Source of the DNA: Cristatella mucedo
Lineage: Eukaryota > Bryozoa > Phylactolaemata > Cristatellidae
DNA: 64,000 nucleotides
Assembly: GCA_009760855.2 (NCBI GenBank)
Contig: WPIO01000093.1
Coordinates: 1,511,659-1,575,658, forward strand
Reading direction: 5' to 3'
Part shown: positions 18,701 through 25,964 of the stretch, piece by piece
How the letters are laid out: every line of letters starts with the position of its first letter
Position numbering within the stretch: the stretch's first letter is position 1
Made by a program: the position numbers and the translations under genes
Notes under the pieces: model-generated
Database searches by the model: none
Seen by the model: only the letters and a program-made list of their open reading frames with translations
Told to the model about the DNA's origin: nothing

Positions 18701-21470
18701 ATGCATTTGGTAGCCGACAGACTTCATCTTACGCAACAAAGAGAAAGTGAGAAGCATAGCCGAGTCAGGATGGCAGTCATAGAAGTGAGTAGCATGAACT
18801 AGCAGCCCTATTAAGTTAGATTGCACCATCTTCCTTTTGGTAGACGCGCTGAGCATTACTAATTAGTCCTTTGCTGCGGCAGGCACAGTGGAGGCTTGCG
18901 TAAGAATGGTGGAAGCGAAATCCACAGTCTAGGACCTGCAGAGCAAAAGCTTCTGTCGCCAATGGTATTTAAGCATAGAATGGAACAGCTAATTTATTTT
19001 CCTTAAGGACATGAGGGCACGAAGAGGCTGAAACTCTGGAATTTTGCTGCACATGTCCGCGATTGCAAATGTAATGTATCTCCGTCTGTAACTCCACAAA
19101 GTCATAAAGACCATGTGGGTGTTAAGCAGGAGAGTTTTGTATAGCGCACTCACAGCCTAAGCGGCTTTCGGTGCAGATTATAAAGCTTCAGGACATTTGA
19201 CGACGTGTACAGCCAAACTATATCCAACCAAAATCAGGATCAGTCTAGCATCATGTGGTACAAGTAGAGCTGAATTCCCATTTCAAATTTTACTGATACT
19301 TAAAAGTATTAGCCGATTTATGGCAAGTGCAAAGCATCAAGCTACACTGAAAATGAAGCTATGTAAAAGTTACCAGCAAGCACCTCAATAAACCTCATGC
19401 ATATACCTCGATTTATCAAGGTTCATCAAGTTGGGATACAAGTCACATATTATGCAGAGATCGGTAAATTTGTTGATATGTTGCTTCCAGTTGACATTCG
19501 GGTCAGACGTGGTCTTGCAGGATTTTTTCTTTAATGTGGGAGTCTTCAGAGGTTCCGGCCCAATTTCTAGCATGCTCGTCTTGTGAAAGGAACCCTAAAC
19601 ACATGTTTTATTGTCGGACAAATTCTGTAAGTAATTTTTGACATTGCCCCTTAAATAAGGCCATCGCTACAGAATGCTCTCTGATGCTGTAAGTTATCGC
19701 GGGTGCCACCTACTCTCTGCCCCACCACTAAGCCACTTTGCTCTTGTCTCCTGCAATGGGAACCCCCCTCCACCACATTTCACCTCACAGACTCTCTGCC
19801 TTTTCCTTCTTTCCCTACCGTCTCTTTCTTGCACCGACAACCTCCTTATCTGCCACCTCCCAACCCTCTCGTCTTCCCTCCGGAATGCACTCCCGAGTGC
19901 AAACCACCTCTTGTGCAATCTCACTTGAATGTCCCCCCCCCCCCCACTGTCTAGAATGCTAGATTATTCTGCAGTACTTGACTGTAGATGCATGCACTGC
20001 TACCATCTGTTGGGCTACCATTATGGCTACACCTAGCTGTACAACATGGCCGAGGAGGAAAGAAGGCGTTCAGGCTGCATTGATTCTCATTAAAGGTGGT
20101 TTTTTTTCTGGCCTTTTTGCATTAGCCACACAATGGCATTGGTGGCATGTTTTTGGATAATTCCATTGTTGAGACCAGCTGAATCTCAGCTCCGTACATT
20201 TGCATAACTATGCTTCAAATTGTTGTTAAGGGCTAATTGACACTCGATGCAGTTTTGTCTCTTGTTGCGAGCACTACAACTAGCACATGACTGCATGCCC
20301 TTTGCATCTGAACGGTATCGTATTTTATAAAAACGTAATTGCCTAACCTGGTTTTCATATCCAGGGATTTACTTGGATTCTGGAAGGATCATTATTTACA
20401 TAAGGACAAAGACTGCAGCGCGCTAGAGAAGGTGGGTAATACTGTGGATACGCTGTGCCGTATGCCTTGCTTGCAGGATTTTTAGGCTGTATTTACAAGT
20501 GTGCTTTTTGCACAACTCGAGCAGGGAGTCACCTACACATTTTTGTGCAAGAACTATGTCTGCCACCAGCACTGGTTAATCATCTAGTCGAACGTGGTCA
20601 GACTGTAATAATAATAATAGTAATAATAATAATTCACTTGATAAAACGCCCTCAGAGAACTTAATCTCTTTCTAGGTGCTTTACATTTGCTGTAAAGTGA
20701 ACTGTCATCTTTACGTAGTCACTCCTACTTATGAGTTATTGCTATCGTTTTGCCTCTGCATGGTTCTTTTTTCTTTATGTTATTGGCCACATGTTTTGTA
20801 CAGAAAACGGCTTAGGCGTTGTGCCCTAGGCAAAGAACTTTCGTGGAATATGTCAAATTAACCTTTAGCATCATGACGCGACTTGGTAGATTTCATTTTA
20901 GTGGCAATCACAGTCTAAGTTTTTCAAACACCGCGTGTTCCCTTCTAGGAATCTCGAGCCTATGCTTTGTTTTGGTGAAGGGTTTCATTTCCCAGTGATT
21001 TGTTCATATCATATATTTTCTTTGTCCGATTTATATGCTGACAGCATGGCTATTTCAACAGTAATTGTATAACATGAGCTTTTAATTTAAGTCCAGTCTT
21101 CACCTTGGTTATGGTAGAGCTTTGCTTTATCGACAGTTGACCCTCATCAGTCCTAGTTCGTAGCAGCTTTATCATGCAGCTGATTGTATTACAACTTTGC
21201 AGAAATGTTGTGATTGTTTATGCTTTGCAATGCAAAGATTCAGTTTTTAGACTACTGACAACTTTGCTATAAATTTCTTGCTTCATTTATACGTAGTCAA
21301 ATGAATTAGTATTTTCACTATCATTATTTAATGCTGTTGAATTTGATATTCAGAGTTCCAGGATTTCGTTTGATTACTGGAAGGAGACAGTGAATATTTT
21401 GACAAGTAACGACTGCTCTTTGCCCACGTCGTTATTGCACTACATTGACGTTGCACCACGAGCCTGCTGA
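688..21470 (+). CDS. TRPC4AP: TRPC4AP / TRUSS homologue, C-terminal part (14 exons)
   Basis: Known role of the family: TRPC4AP is a substrate receptor of the CUL4-DDB1 ubiquitin ligase that reads C-terminal degrons with Arg at -3; it promotes MYC turnover and was also described as a scaffold for TNFR1 and TRPC channels. Seen here: coding exons 688-750, 3176-3238, 3948-4070, 5863-5996, 8867-8946, 11243-11362, 11549-11651, 13234-13408, 14255-14395, 14485-14596, 14926-15035, 18287-18438, 20365-20431 and 21354-21470. All have GT-AG borders, and phases fit at every junction except exon 7 to 8. Family landmarks in order are KLIPGLSNLFD, ALKIQFLRL, FDLLGELVKFNVEAF, SLVDSNMFIRS, ENVSCLNTTLV, HYLHKDKD and FDYWKETVNIL. 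About 518 residues are covered; the N-terminal third lies upstream of the window. Odd points: the single-base frame break in exon 7, and a C-terminus that lacks the acidic tail I recall for the human protein. Orthology is secure from collinear matches across all exons. Confidence 0.93.
1455..2192 (+). mobile_element. LINE-A copy 1, 3' part with RT C-terminal domain
   Basis: This is a 5'-truncated non-LTR retrotransposon of CR1/L2-like type. The open frame 1463-1978 (171 codons) carries the reverse transcriptase thumb/C-terminal signature: [14 protein letters not shown], then [42 protein letters not shown] and [10 protein letters not shown]. The 3'UTR ends with a hairpin whose 8-bp stem arms are at 2121-2128 and 2153-2160, and with an (ATT)n tail at about 2173-2192. 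It is the longest open LINE-A copy in the window but keeps only the C-terminal end of the enzyme, so it cannot be autonomous. Confidence 0.85.
2193..2424 (+). repeat. Second LINE-A 3' end in tandem
   Basis: This segment repeats the LINE-A 3'UTR of about 1948-2192, starting at the same ATTCGTCCTT motif. It includes the hairpin (arms 2356-2363 and 2388-2395, the latter with a G-U-compatible change) and ends in another (ATT)n tail at about 2406-2423. The junction lies inside the first copy's ATT tail. Confidence 0.85.
2424..2525 (-). repeat. LINE-B 3'UTR fragment
   Basis: The stretch containing GTAGTGAGTAGCGTGAAGTAG matches the 3'UTR-side segment of LINE-B seen at 23275-23370 and 37615-37745. 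It begins directly after the ATT tail of the preceding LINE-A end. Confidence 0.6.
3176..3238 (+). CDS. TRPC4AP: TRPC4AP visible exon 2
   Basis: Acceptor CTACTTTTAG ends at 3175 and the donor GTAAGT starts at 3239. The peptide YLLSVPDLMQRLVSIACTRD aligns with the human stretch reading ALLSIPGFVERLCKLATRK. Phase 1 in and phase 1 out, 63 nt. Confidence 0.85.
3948..4070 (+). CDS. TRPC4AP: TRPC4AP visible exon 3
   Basis: Acceptor TTTTGTTCTAG ends at 3947 and the donor GTATAG starts at 4071. It encodes EVENWMQWIDDS followed by an acidic stretch ending in SFAGG, matching the family's LEEWYTWLDNAL region. It is the least conserved of the exons but continuous in phase with both neighbours. Confidence 0.8.
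4071..5862. other. TRPC4AP intron
   Basis: Apart from a LINE-B scrap near 4690-4800 I see no repeat, RNA gene or exon here. Several short open frames are present, but they lack homology and splice logic. Confidence 0.6.
4690..4800 (-). repeat. LINE-B 3'UTR fragment
   Basis: The GAAGCATAGCTGAGTCAAGA and GGTAGTGAGTAGCATGGAAG segments match LINE-B copies at 23255-23330 and 37605-37710. No coding part or tail survives. Confidence 0.6.
5863..5996 (+). CDS. TRPC4AP: TRPC4AP visible exon 4
   Basis: Acceptor TGTGGCTTCAG ends at 5862 and the donor GTATGG starts at 5997. The second half, NKVEVIYVLGLFLVGKHRKK, aligns closely with the human MYKLEVLYVLCVLLMGRQRN stretch. Phase 1 in and phase 0 out, 134 nt. 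Confidence 0.88.
7388..7527 (+). mobile_element. tRNA-derived SINE, family S1
   Basis: The 5' part has a tRNA-like A box (TGGCCCAGTGGTTAAGG) and a degenerate B box around GGGCTCGAGC. The 3' part carries the LINE-A hairpin loop GAGATTAAGTTCTCC between complementary arms, followed by ATACAAATGAATTATA. Related copies are at 35253-35392, 40727-40850 and, inverted, 60905-61045. Confidence 0.8.
7595..8345 (-). mobile_element. Decayed LINE-A-like element
   Basis: On the minus strand, 8058-8336 reads LQLAYNSAARLVV, then ITPLLSELHRLSIKHPIDFK and SPAYLSKLL, the reverse transcriptase C-terminal signature. The region 7611-7660 is a diverged LINE-A hairpin. Frame breaks are present throughout, and this is a more diverged subfamily than LINE-A copy 1. 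Confidence 0.7.
8468..8650 (+). mobile_element. tRNA-derived SINE, family S2
   Basis: The start GTGAGCCATGATGGCACACT carries an A-box-like motif, and GGATTCGAATCTT near 8530 is a B box. The tail contains AAAAGAGGCTGTTAAATCAG followed by an A/T-rich end. Other copies are at 29388-29575, 59728-59930 and, inverted, 42326-42495. Confidence 0.75.
8867..8946 (+). CDS. TRPC4AP: TRPC4AP visible exon 5
   Basis: Acceptor TTGTCCATGCAG ends at 8866 and the donor GTAAGT starts at 8947. The peptide contains AELKLIPGLSNLFDNFIWK, nearly identical to the human AEFKLIPGLNNLFDKLIWR core; this is one of the most conserved segments of the family. Phase 0 in and phase 2 out. Confidence 0.92.
10075..10785 (+). mobile_element. 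LINE-A copy 2, decayed
   Basis: Same layout as LINE-A copy 1: [15 protein letters not shown] and other RT C-terminal motifs in 10163-10456, interrupted by stops and frame breaks, then the 3'UTR, the hairpin loop GAGATTGAGTTCTC and a degenerate ATT tail ending near 10790. Confidence 0.8.
10965..11100 (-). mobile_element. SINE S1 fragment
   Basis: On the minus strand it carries the B-box-like GGGCTCGGGCCC and the tail CCTGAATAGATATTCAAGTT, resembling S1. It lies about 140 bp upstream of the next exon. Confidence 0.55.
11243..11362 (+). CDS. TRPC4AP: TRPC4AP visible exon 6
   Basis: Acceptor TTTGTTTTGACAG ends at 11242 and the donor GTAAGT starts at 11363. The peptide includes GHNASCECSPEVALKIQFLR, aligning with the human GHNQNCDCSPDITLKIQFLR stretch, then LVHSFCDHS. 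Phase 2 in and phase 2 out, 120 nt. The reverse complement is also open but is an antisense shadow. Confidence 0.92.
11549..11651 (+). CDS. TRPC4AP: TRPC4AP visible exon 7 (apparent frame break)
   Basis: Acceptor TGCACATTTCAG ends at 11548 and the donor GTATGT starts at 11652. It encodes YKHLLVTKSEMSEIRKINEK followed by AGILSVGDLEK, matching the human NKYLLLNNQELNELSAISLK region. After the six-A run at 11638-11643 the frame reads TGA. With five A residues the exon would end in phase 2, which is what exon 8 needs. This is a real frameshift, a polymorphism or a homopolymer sequencing error. Confidence 0.8.
11989..12164 (-). repeat. LINE-A 3' end
   Basis: An inverted LINE-A terminus: an (ATT)n tail seen as AATAATAATAATT, then the hairpin (loop AACTTAATCTCTCT on this strand) and 3'UTR sequence to about 12164. 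No coding part survives. Confidence 0.8.
12446..12487. repeat. 21-bp tandem duplication
   Basis: Two perfect 21-bp units of the sequence beginning ATGCTTGCCAATACA, at 12446-12466 and 12467-12487. Confidence 0.95.
12531..12640 (+). mobile_element. SINE S3 fragment
   Basis: TAGCCCAGGGTTAAGG and GGGTCATGGGTGAGT are eroded A and B boxes. The following GGCAATTCCTATTGCCCACT matches the body of S3 copies at 16262 and 57897. Confidence 0.45.
13234..13408 (+). CDS. TRPC4AP: TRPC4AP visible exon 8
   Basis: Acceptor TTTGTCTTATAG ends at 13233 and the donor GTACAT starts at 13409. It encodes TLMCRGKSGLITKVVEVMKR, then EPTSSTFRFWLARSVESYLR and ending FLLRRGLLQ, with the EPxSSxFRFWxAR core of the family. 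Phase 2 in and phase 0 out. Confidence 0.93.
13409..14254. other. TRPC4AP intron, nothing recognised
   Basis: No repeat, RNA gene or conserved open frame is recognised. Overlapping short open frames on both strands at 13901-14215 show no homology. Confidence 0.5.
14255..14395 (+). CDS. TRPC4AP: TRPC4AP visible exon 9
   Basis: Acceptor TTCTTGTTTCAG ends at 14254 and the donor GTGAGC starts at 14396. The peptide contains FDLLGELVKFNVEAFKILDD, matching the human FDLLGELMKFNVDAF core. It is 47 codons in phase 0. Confidence 0.93.
14485..14596 (+). CDS. TRPC4AP: TRPC4AP visible exon 10
   Basis: Acceptor AACCGTTTCAG ends at 14484, after an 89-nt intron. It encodes LINKSLVDSNMFIRSIILSY, matching human INSSLVDSNMLVRCVTLSL. 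Two donors three bases apart (GTGGTA at 14594, GTAGGC at 14597) both keep phase 1; the later is chosen. Confidence 0.88.
14926..15035 (+). CDS. TRPC4AP: TRPC4AP visible exon 11
   Basis: Acceptor ACTGTTTGTAG ends at 14925 and the donor GTGATT starts at 15036. It encodes NKLLMYVASFVQQLNYLHEL, then ISTTTVQSITQ, aligning with the human CRLLAYISQVPTQMSFLFRL and VQTLTQ segments. Phase 1 in and phase 0 out. Confidence 0.88.
15657..15836. repeat. 92-bp tandem duplication
   Basis: The unit starting TGCAAGAATC occurs at 15657 and again at 15749, with only a few differences over nearly the full length, ending near 15836. It contains TAGGACACCTAGACAGCC and the motif GGAATAAACTC. Confidence 0.93.
16262..16415 (+). 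mobile_element. tRNA-derived SINE, family S3
   Basis: A tRNA-like head (GGGGGTAAGGCACGTGCTC) with an intact B box GGTTCGAGTCC at 16309-16319. The body carries CCTTAATTGCC, and the tail AGCCTGTTAAATCAG resembles the end of S2. Related fragments lie at 12531 and 57897. Confidence 0.65.
16722..17330 (-). mobile_element. Decayed LINE-A copy
   Basis: The inverted 3' hairpin (CACCCTAAGAGAACTAGATC on this strand) is at about 16738-16780. On the minus strand, 17042-17254 reads LAGREHSSRITSLFTSLHWL then PINQHIDFKV, the RT C-terminal signature with stops on either side. Confidence 0.75.
18287..18438 (+). CDS. TRPC4AP: TRPC4AP visible exon 12
   Basis: Acceptor GTTCTTTTTAG ends at 18286 and the donor GTGACT starts at 18439. 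It begins ENVSCLNTTLVFLMSANKRG and ends ERLVQNFR, aligning with human ENVSCLNTSLVILMLARRK and its LLNNFHN end. Phase 0 in and phase 2 out. Confidence 0.92.
18590..19050 (-). mobile_element. LINE-B fragment
   Basis: The segment matches 37495-37900 of the best LINE-B copy, including GCAGGAGAGTTTT, GCAACAAAGAGAAAGTGAGA and GGCCTGCAGAGCTAAAGCTT-like sequence. The RT reading frame is destroyed. Confidence 0.75.
19066..19170 (-). repeat. LINE-B 3' end
   Basis: Starts with the characteristic terminus ATGTAATGTATCTCCGTCTG, followed by CACAAAGTCATAAAGACCATG and the CACTCACAGCCTAAGCGGC segment, matching 23097-23200. Confidence 0.8.
19185..19665. repeat. Dispersed repeat E, uninterrupted copy
   Basis: Aligns over its length with 55258-56095: shared blocks include ACATTTGACGACGTGTA-like sequence, AAGGTTCATCAAGTTGGGAT, AGATCGGTAAATTTG and ACCCTAAACACATG. 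No coding content is recognised. The other copy carries a LINE-A insertion. Confidence 0.75.
20365..20431 (+). CDS. TRPC4AP: TRPC4AP visible exon 13
   Basis: Acceptor CATATCCAG ends at 20364 and the donor GTGGGT starts at 20432. It encodes DLLGFWKDHYLHKDKDCSAL then EK, almost identical to the human NLLRFWQQHYLHKDKDSTCL segment. Phase 2 in and phase 0 out. Confidence 0.93.
20432..21353. other. TRPC4AP last intron
   Basis: Contains only an inverted LINE-A 3' end (20606-20700). The rest shows nothing I can name. Confidence 0.6.
20606..20700 (-). repeat. LINE-A 3' end
   Basis: An inverted (ATT)n tail followed by the LINE-A hairpin (AACTTAATCTCTTTCTAGG on this strand) and a few bases of 3'UTR. 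Confidence 0.8.
21354..21470 (+). CDS. TRPC4AP: TRPC4AP terminal exon
   Basis: Acceptor TTTGATATTCAG ends at 21353. It encodes SSRISFDYWKETVNILTSND, then CSLPTSLLHYIDVAPRAC and TGA at 21468-21470. The first half matches human SSCISFSYWKETVSILLNPD. The protein ends shortly after the YIE-equivalent position, without the acidic human-type tail. Confidence 0.92.
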   Translation, partial: SSRISFDYWKETVNILTSNDCSLPTSLLHYIDVAPRAC

Positions 21471-22340
21471 GTGATGCCACATGAAGCTGTGGCTGCAGCT
21501 CTTAACCGGCATATATGTGGTGCATCGGCAGTCACATCCGCACTTCTGCCCTTGCAGCAGCTCGAGTGACATACAGCTGTAGCAGAAGATTTGTGTTGCA
21601 TCCCTAGATCGAGGAGGCCATTAGCCTGTACAAGGCAGCCGCCGGAGGGCAGTGTGCTCACTGAGCTTGCATTCACAGCAGCTGGCAGCAGTCGGAGGCC
21701 TGTCCATGCGTCCAGGCTTCCTCATGAGGCATCCATTGGAAACTTTCGCAAGTTTCACTTGCTGCTGAGCCTTGCCGTTATGGCGGGTCAAAGCACACGC
21801 ACGGACGTGATAGCAGCTGTCGAGCATTAGTGCCAGCGTTTCGACGAGTCTTGCTGGCCGAAGCCAGTTTGTGCACCCGGAGACCTCGTGATCTCAGGCA
21901 CAGACTCTCCCGGAGCGAAACCCTTCAGGCGGCCTTTTGAGTGCATGACGTGCTTCTGGTACCAGACATTGCCTACTGCATGTCACTGTCGATAGCGATC
22001 GTAAATCGAGTGGGAATCGTTGTATGATTCCTGCTCTATTGAGTATGATTTGCTACAGTGCGCACTTGTTGCATTTACTATTGTAAATAGAGTAGCAGCG
22101 ATTCAAGCTGATACCCCATGTTATTGATGGTGGCCACTAGTGCTGTTAAAGCTTGTGGTGTGGGAGCCAGGGTGTGCCTGCTCAACTGTTCAACTGCTCT
22201 TGCCGTTGCTGTGGCTGTCCTTTACATAAGAATGTCGTTGCTGTTTACTGCTCGGAGTACAGACTACCCCAATCCTGACTGATCTGAGCTGGGTTGTTAA
22301 CTTTTCAAGGCTGACATGAATAAATCTTTTCAGTGGACTA
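21471..22340 (+). other. TRPC4AP: TRPC4AP 3'UTR (inferred)
   Basis: Non-coding sequence between the stop codon and the first good polyadenylation signal. It is more GC-rich than the neighbouring introns and free of recognised repeats. Short open frames on both strands at 21440-21830 have no homology. Confidence 0.6.
22319..22324 (+). terminator. TRPC4AP: Candidate polyadenylation signal
   Basis: A canonical AATAAA about 850 nt after the stop codon, followed by a GT/T-rich stretch. It is the first AATAAA I found downstream of the stop. Confidence 0.6.
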
Positions 22341-22417
22341 CCTTTGTATTCTAAACATTGCCCATCTACTACCGATGTTTAGTGCAGTCTTGTCGCCTAG
22401 ACGTTTTGAGCTTTTAT

Positions 22418-23024
22418 GTGCAATGTATCTCCATCTATAACATTACAACAACTTTTATTATGTGGTTGTAACGGTGGATGCTACTGAGGGCACTGAATGG
22501 CACCTGGCTGTAGATGTGTTTGTTACCTAACAGCATGTATCTTCAGCAACAACGACAATTTGCAAAGCAGTGTTTAATTTTGATAGATAAAGACGTTGCT
22601 TGGGTTTATCGGTATAGGCATTATGTTGTATGTGCATGTAAATTAAAAATCATCTGTGCAGAGGAGCACACGGTTGGAGTCTGGTGGCTTCAACAAACCT
22701 TGCTTATCGAAGGTTGATTTGTTTGCATCCCTTCAGTTACTTCAGTTGGTCTGCAGTGAAGAAGAGTAGCACCAACTTCTTTTTGATAGACGTACTGCAC
22801 ATCACTAGCTAGGGCGTTTGCTGCGACAGGCGCTGTGGAGGCCTTGCTTATCCTCATACCTGAGCAACAGGCGCTGTGTGCGCTGTATGTGGTAGCGAGG
22901 TTGTAGCAGCATCATTCTTCTCAGGGATCTGTTGTCCCTAAAATAGCTTCCATGTCGCATACTCATCTGCTAAAAGACGTGCCCCTCTGTCAAAGAGAAC
23001 CGCTTGCCAAGTCGTTGAAATAGT
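22418..23024. other. Intergenic, decayed LINE-B scraps
   Basis: 22418-22440 resembles the LINE-B terminus (AATGTATCTCC), and 22775-22850 (TTTGATAGACGTACTGCACA) matches an internal LINE-B segment also seen at 18838-18890. The rest is unassigned. Confidence 0.45.
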
Positions 23025-23620
23025 AATGAGTTTTTGTAGCACCCTCAGAGAACTAAATATCTTCCTAGGCAATTTACATAAGCTGTAACCTATGGAATGT
23101 AATGTAATGTATCTCCGTCAGTAACTCCACAAAATCATAAAGACCATGTGGGTGTTACGCAGGAGAGTTTTGTATAGCGCACTCACAGCCTAAGCGGCTT
23201 TCGGTACGCATTCGGTAGCCAACAGACTTCGTCTCACGCAACAAAGAGAAAGTGGGAAGCATAGCAGACTTAGGAGAGCAGTTGAGGTAGTGAGTAGCAT
23301 AGAAGTAGCAGTTCAGGACCGCTGAAAAAGATGTGCCATAGTCGGCAGTTGGAGAGTAGGTGTCGTTGCGTAGCCTAAGCCTTTCAATATTGTTAGCTAA
23401 ATCATGTGCAGCGTCAACACCCATAAGCCCACGGAACGATATTCACAGGGACTCGGCAGAAGCTGTGAGGAACATTTCGTGCTTCTTTTTAAATGTCTCT
23501 TAAGTTGTAAGATGTCGCGGCATCACTTAAAAGCGAGTTCCAGGTTTTGGGAGCTTACAAACTAAAGGCATGGTCTCTAAAGGAGCTGAGGCTGGCTGGA
23601 AGCACTGCTAAACGACGAGT
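23025..23620 (-). mobile_element. LINE-A copy split by LINE-B
   Basis: 23025-23090 is an inverted LINE-A 3' hairpin region (GCACCCTCAGAGAACTAAAT) and 23430-23620 is the upstream LINE-A coding end (complement of the FKKNLKTH and APKAWN region). The intervening 23091-23430 is LINE-B, so one element appears to have landed in the other. Confidence 0.65.
23091..23430 (-). mobile_element. LINE-B 3' fragment
   Basis: Begins with the terminal pentamer repeats (AATGTAATGTAATGTATCTCC), then the LINE-B 3'UTR including CGCACTCACAGCCTAAGCGG and GTAGTGAGTAGCATAGAAGT. It lies within the LINE-A copy described above. Confidence 0.75.
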
Positions 23621-23964
23621 AAAGCTGCGTTTAAACGACAGACTTTCCGACAGATTTTGGACAGATTTCCAACAGGTTTGGGCTACTTCGTCTCATACGA
23701 CACCACATTTTGGGAGAGGAGGAGCCAAGTCTGTAGACTCATTAGCAGGAGAATCTGTCTCAACATTTTGGTCCAGCCGAATAATCAAAGTCGCGGGTGT
23801 TCGTCACATGCACCCCACGGCCAAAATGGCTGACGTTCGTAGGCTCGAGTTATATTGAGGCGTTCAGAGCAAGTCCTTGAAAATGCGATGCTTACGCGTC
23901 GTAATCGAGGCTTCAACTTTTTCTACATAGCATACGCCGAGCGTCTGTCTATCAAATCCACCAA
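23620..23964. other. Unassigned intergenic segment
   Basis: An open frame crosses 23547-23858 but its first part is LINE-A sequence and the rest has no recognisable homology, so it is not called a gene. Confidence 0.4.
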
Positions 23965-24040
23965 CAAATGTAATGTGATGTAATGTATCTCCGTCTGTAA
24001 CTCCATAAAGTCATAAAGACTTCTCCTTCTTCTTCTGAGA
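23965..24040 (-). repeat. LINE-B terminus
   Basis: AATGTAATGTGATGTAATGTATCTCCGTC and a short piece of 3'UTR, directly abutting the hAT MITE at 24057. Confidence 0.7.
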
Positions 24041-24056
24041 TACATACAATCTACAC

Positions 24057-24427
24057 CAGAGGTTGGCAACATCCGGACTTAAGGCCAGATTCGGCCTAGC
24101 TAGTACTCTAGCCCGGCCCAACTCTTCCTTTGTAATATATTTTTCCAATCCGGCCTAATTGAATTGTCGGGGTTACTGGTAGCAGATGAAGCTTTGGTCC
24201 ATGTTTATTCTTCGAACTGATGTCAGGCGCTTGTGTGAAACAGAAGCCCCTGACCGGAGAGGGATGATAAATGTCTACCCCTGTAATTGCCGTACGTGGG
24301 CGTTTTTTGTTCGTCTGACCACGCCCACTTCACCGGGCCGACGGAGCGGGCTGGGTTTTTTCTGACCTAGCGTGCCCTCTTGACCTCCTGAAATGACCTC
24401 GTAGTCCGAAAATTTTGCCAACTCCTG
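24057..24427. mobile_element. hAT-type MITE, copy 1
   Basis: Ends are CAGAGGTTGGCAAC and GTCCGAAAATTTTGCCAACTCCTG-like, inverted, in the CAG..CTG style of hAT elements. The interior shares blocks with 50432-50762, for example ATCCGGCCTAATTGAATTGTCGG-like sequence and GAACTGATGTCAGG. Flanking 8-mers (24049-24056 and 24428-24435) agree at five of eight positions. There is no transposase. Confidence 0.8.
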
Positions 24428-24461
24428 ATTTAGAGTCTAAATCATTGCAGTGCGGTGCCAC

Positions 24462-24790
24462 TTATGCCCAGACGAAATGAGAGGTGCTCGATAAGGACTT
24501 GGAGATTGATCGTACTACATACACAATGCCGACCGAAAGATCAAGCAAACCAAGCACAGAGATTTTACCTAAGTCTACATTCCTGAGAAGGTCGCTAAAC
24601 ACTCGAAGTAATGCTGAGCGATTCAATTTTTGTAGCAATGGACTGGGTGCACTCGTGATATCTCTCGCAAAAGATATTATTTGGCTCGTGAAACTGGTTA
24701 AATTGTTTTGTTTTTGTCTATTCGTAATGCCTTGGCATCGAAGCCTAGCACGAAAGGCATCAGTCAATCATCAGCCGCAAACTCAGTAGA
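24462..24790 (-). mobile_element. LINE reverse transcriptase palm fragment
   Basis: On the minus strand the frame reads RSALLRVFSDLLRNVDLGKI then SVLGLLDLSVGI, corresponding to the non-LTR RT stretch that normally reads ...LLDLSAAFD. The conserved Asp motif is lost, so it is dead. Confidence 0.75.
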
Positions 24791-25960
24791 TTAGTTAGTT
24801 AGACGTCACTGACCGACAGCTTAGGGGGCTCCAACGTCTACCCGACAACCCCAACGTCTACCAGTAGTACAGATGCTTGGAGGGGTGCTGGCAACGGGAA
24901 TTCCTCATGCATTAAAAATATTCTGCCTAGTATTTAGAGTATTTTGTAAAGCTATGATCGTTATTAAACCATAGTAGACCGTAGCTATAGGCAGCCTAGT
25001 ACCGAGATGCTTGCTTGCGAAGGACTGCATCACCAGGAGCATCTACAGTATATTCGAATGAGGTGGGCATCAGTTTCCCATTCATTGCTTTGAATTGAAT
25101 TTATGTAATTTAATTCTTTTGAAGCTCTACAAGACCACAAGTATTAAAGCGTGTAATACAGTGGAGAGTTTTCTATAGATTGCTGGAAGCCTTAACGGCT
25201 TTCGGTCTATACACGATAGCCAACAGACTTCACCCTATGCAACACAAGAAAATGTGAGGAGCACGCTGAGTCACGAGGGCAGTTTAGCAAGTAAACCGCT
25301 TGCCAAGTAAACCAATATCCATATAAGTGCTGTTAATTCTATCCAGATATAAGAATCAACGGCAACTTTAAGCGAGGGGCGTCTTCGGATGACTCCGTGA
25401 GCGGTATTGACCTTTCCCTGATTTCTTGGTAATTCCTTCGGGTGTTATGCAAAGCCTTGGCTAGTGCTGTGTCCTCGGATGTGCCTCTCGAAAAAGGAGC
25501 TGCTTAACATAAAGTGTGATATCGCCATTAGTTAGTAACTACTGCAAGACCTTCCTTCAACTGACGATTAGAACGTATCCCTGTATCTAGGATATGCCCC
25601 ATCAACCTTTCGGCCGTAAAGACTTTGACCCATCATGTTACGCGCATAGTTAATCACTCATTAGTTAGGTCTAAAGAGCAGCTTTCTCACTCTTGGCTCA
25701 TGGGAAAATTGACTTGGACTACCTGTCATCATCGGCCTGTTCCTGTTAACCCAGCTGGAAGAACCCTGGAAGAAGCTGGAAACGGAGCTTCTGTGACGTC
25801 ATAGAATGTGTCTTGCGAGCTGGCCTAGCAGCGTGCTCATTCGTGTACGCGACGCTGTGCACGCTACTACAACCAATCGACTGGCTTTATTTTCAGCATT
25901 TGTAAATTGACCTGGAAAAAGATCTAGTTCTCCTAGTTTATCATTATCGTCGGTTAACTG
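24791..25960. other. Intergenic
   Basis: A LINE-B scrap lies near 25140-25300 (GTTTTCTATAGATTGCTGGAA followed by GCCAACAGACTTCACCCTAT). The remainder is not recognised. Confidence 0.5.
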
Positions 25961-25964
25961 CTTC

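Larger units (their letters stand above)
18439..20364. other. TRPC4AP intron
   Basis: Contains two LINE-B pieces (18590-19050, 19066-19170), a repeat E copy (19185-19665) and a C-rich run (about 19930-19946). Nothing is recognised in 19670-20364; its Pro/Ser-rich open frames reflect a pyrimidine-rich strand. Confidence 0.6.

Noticed and set aside
21440-21830. Overlapping frames on both strands just after the TRPC4AP stop
   Set aside because: Best explained as 3'UTR; no homology and no independent start or polyA signal.
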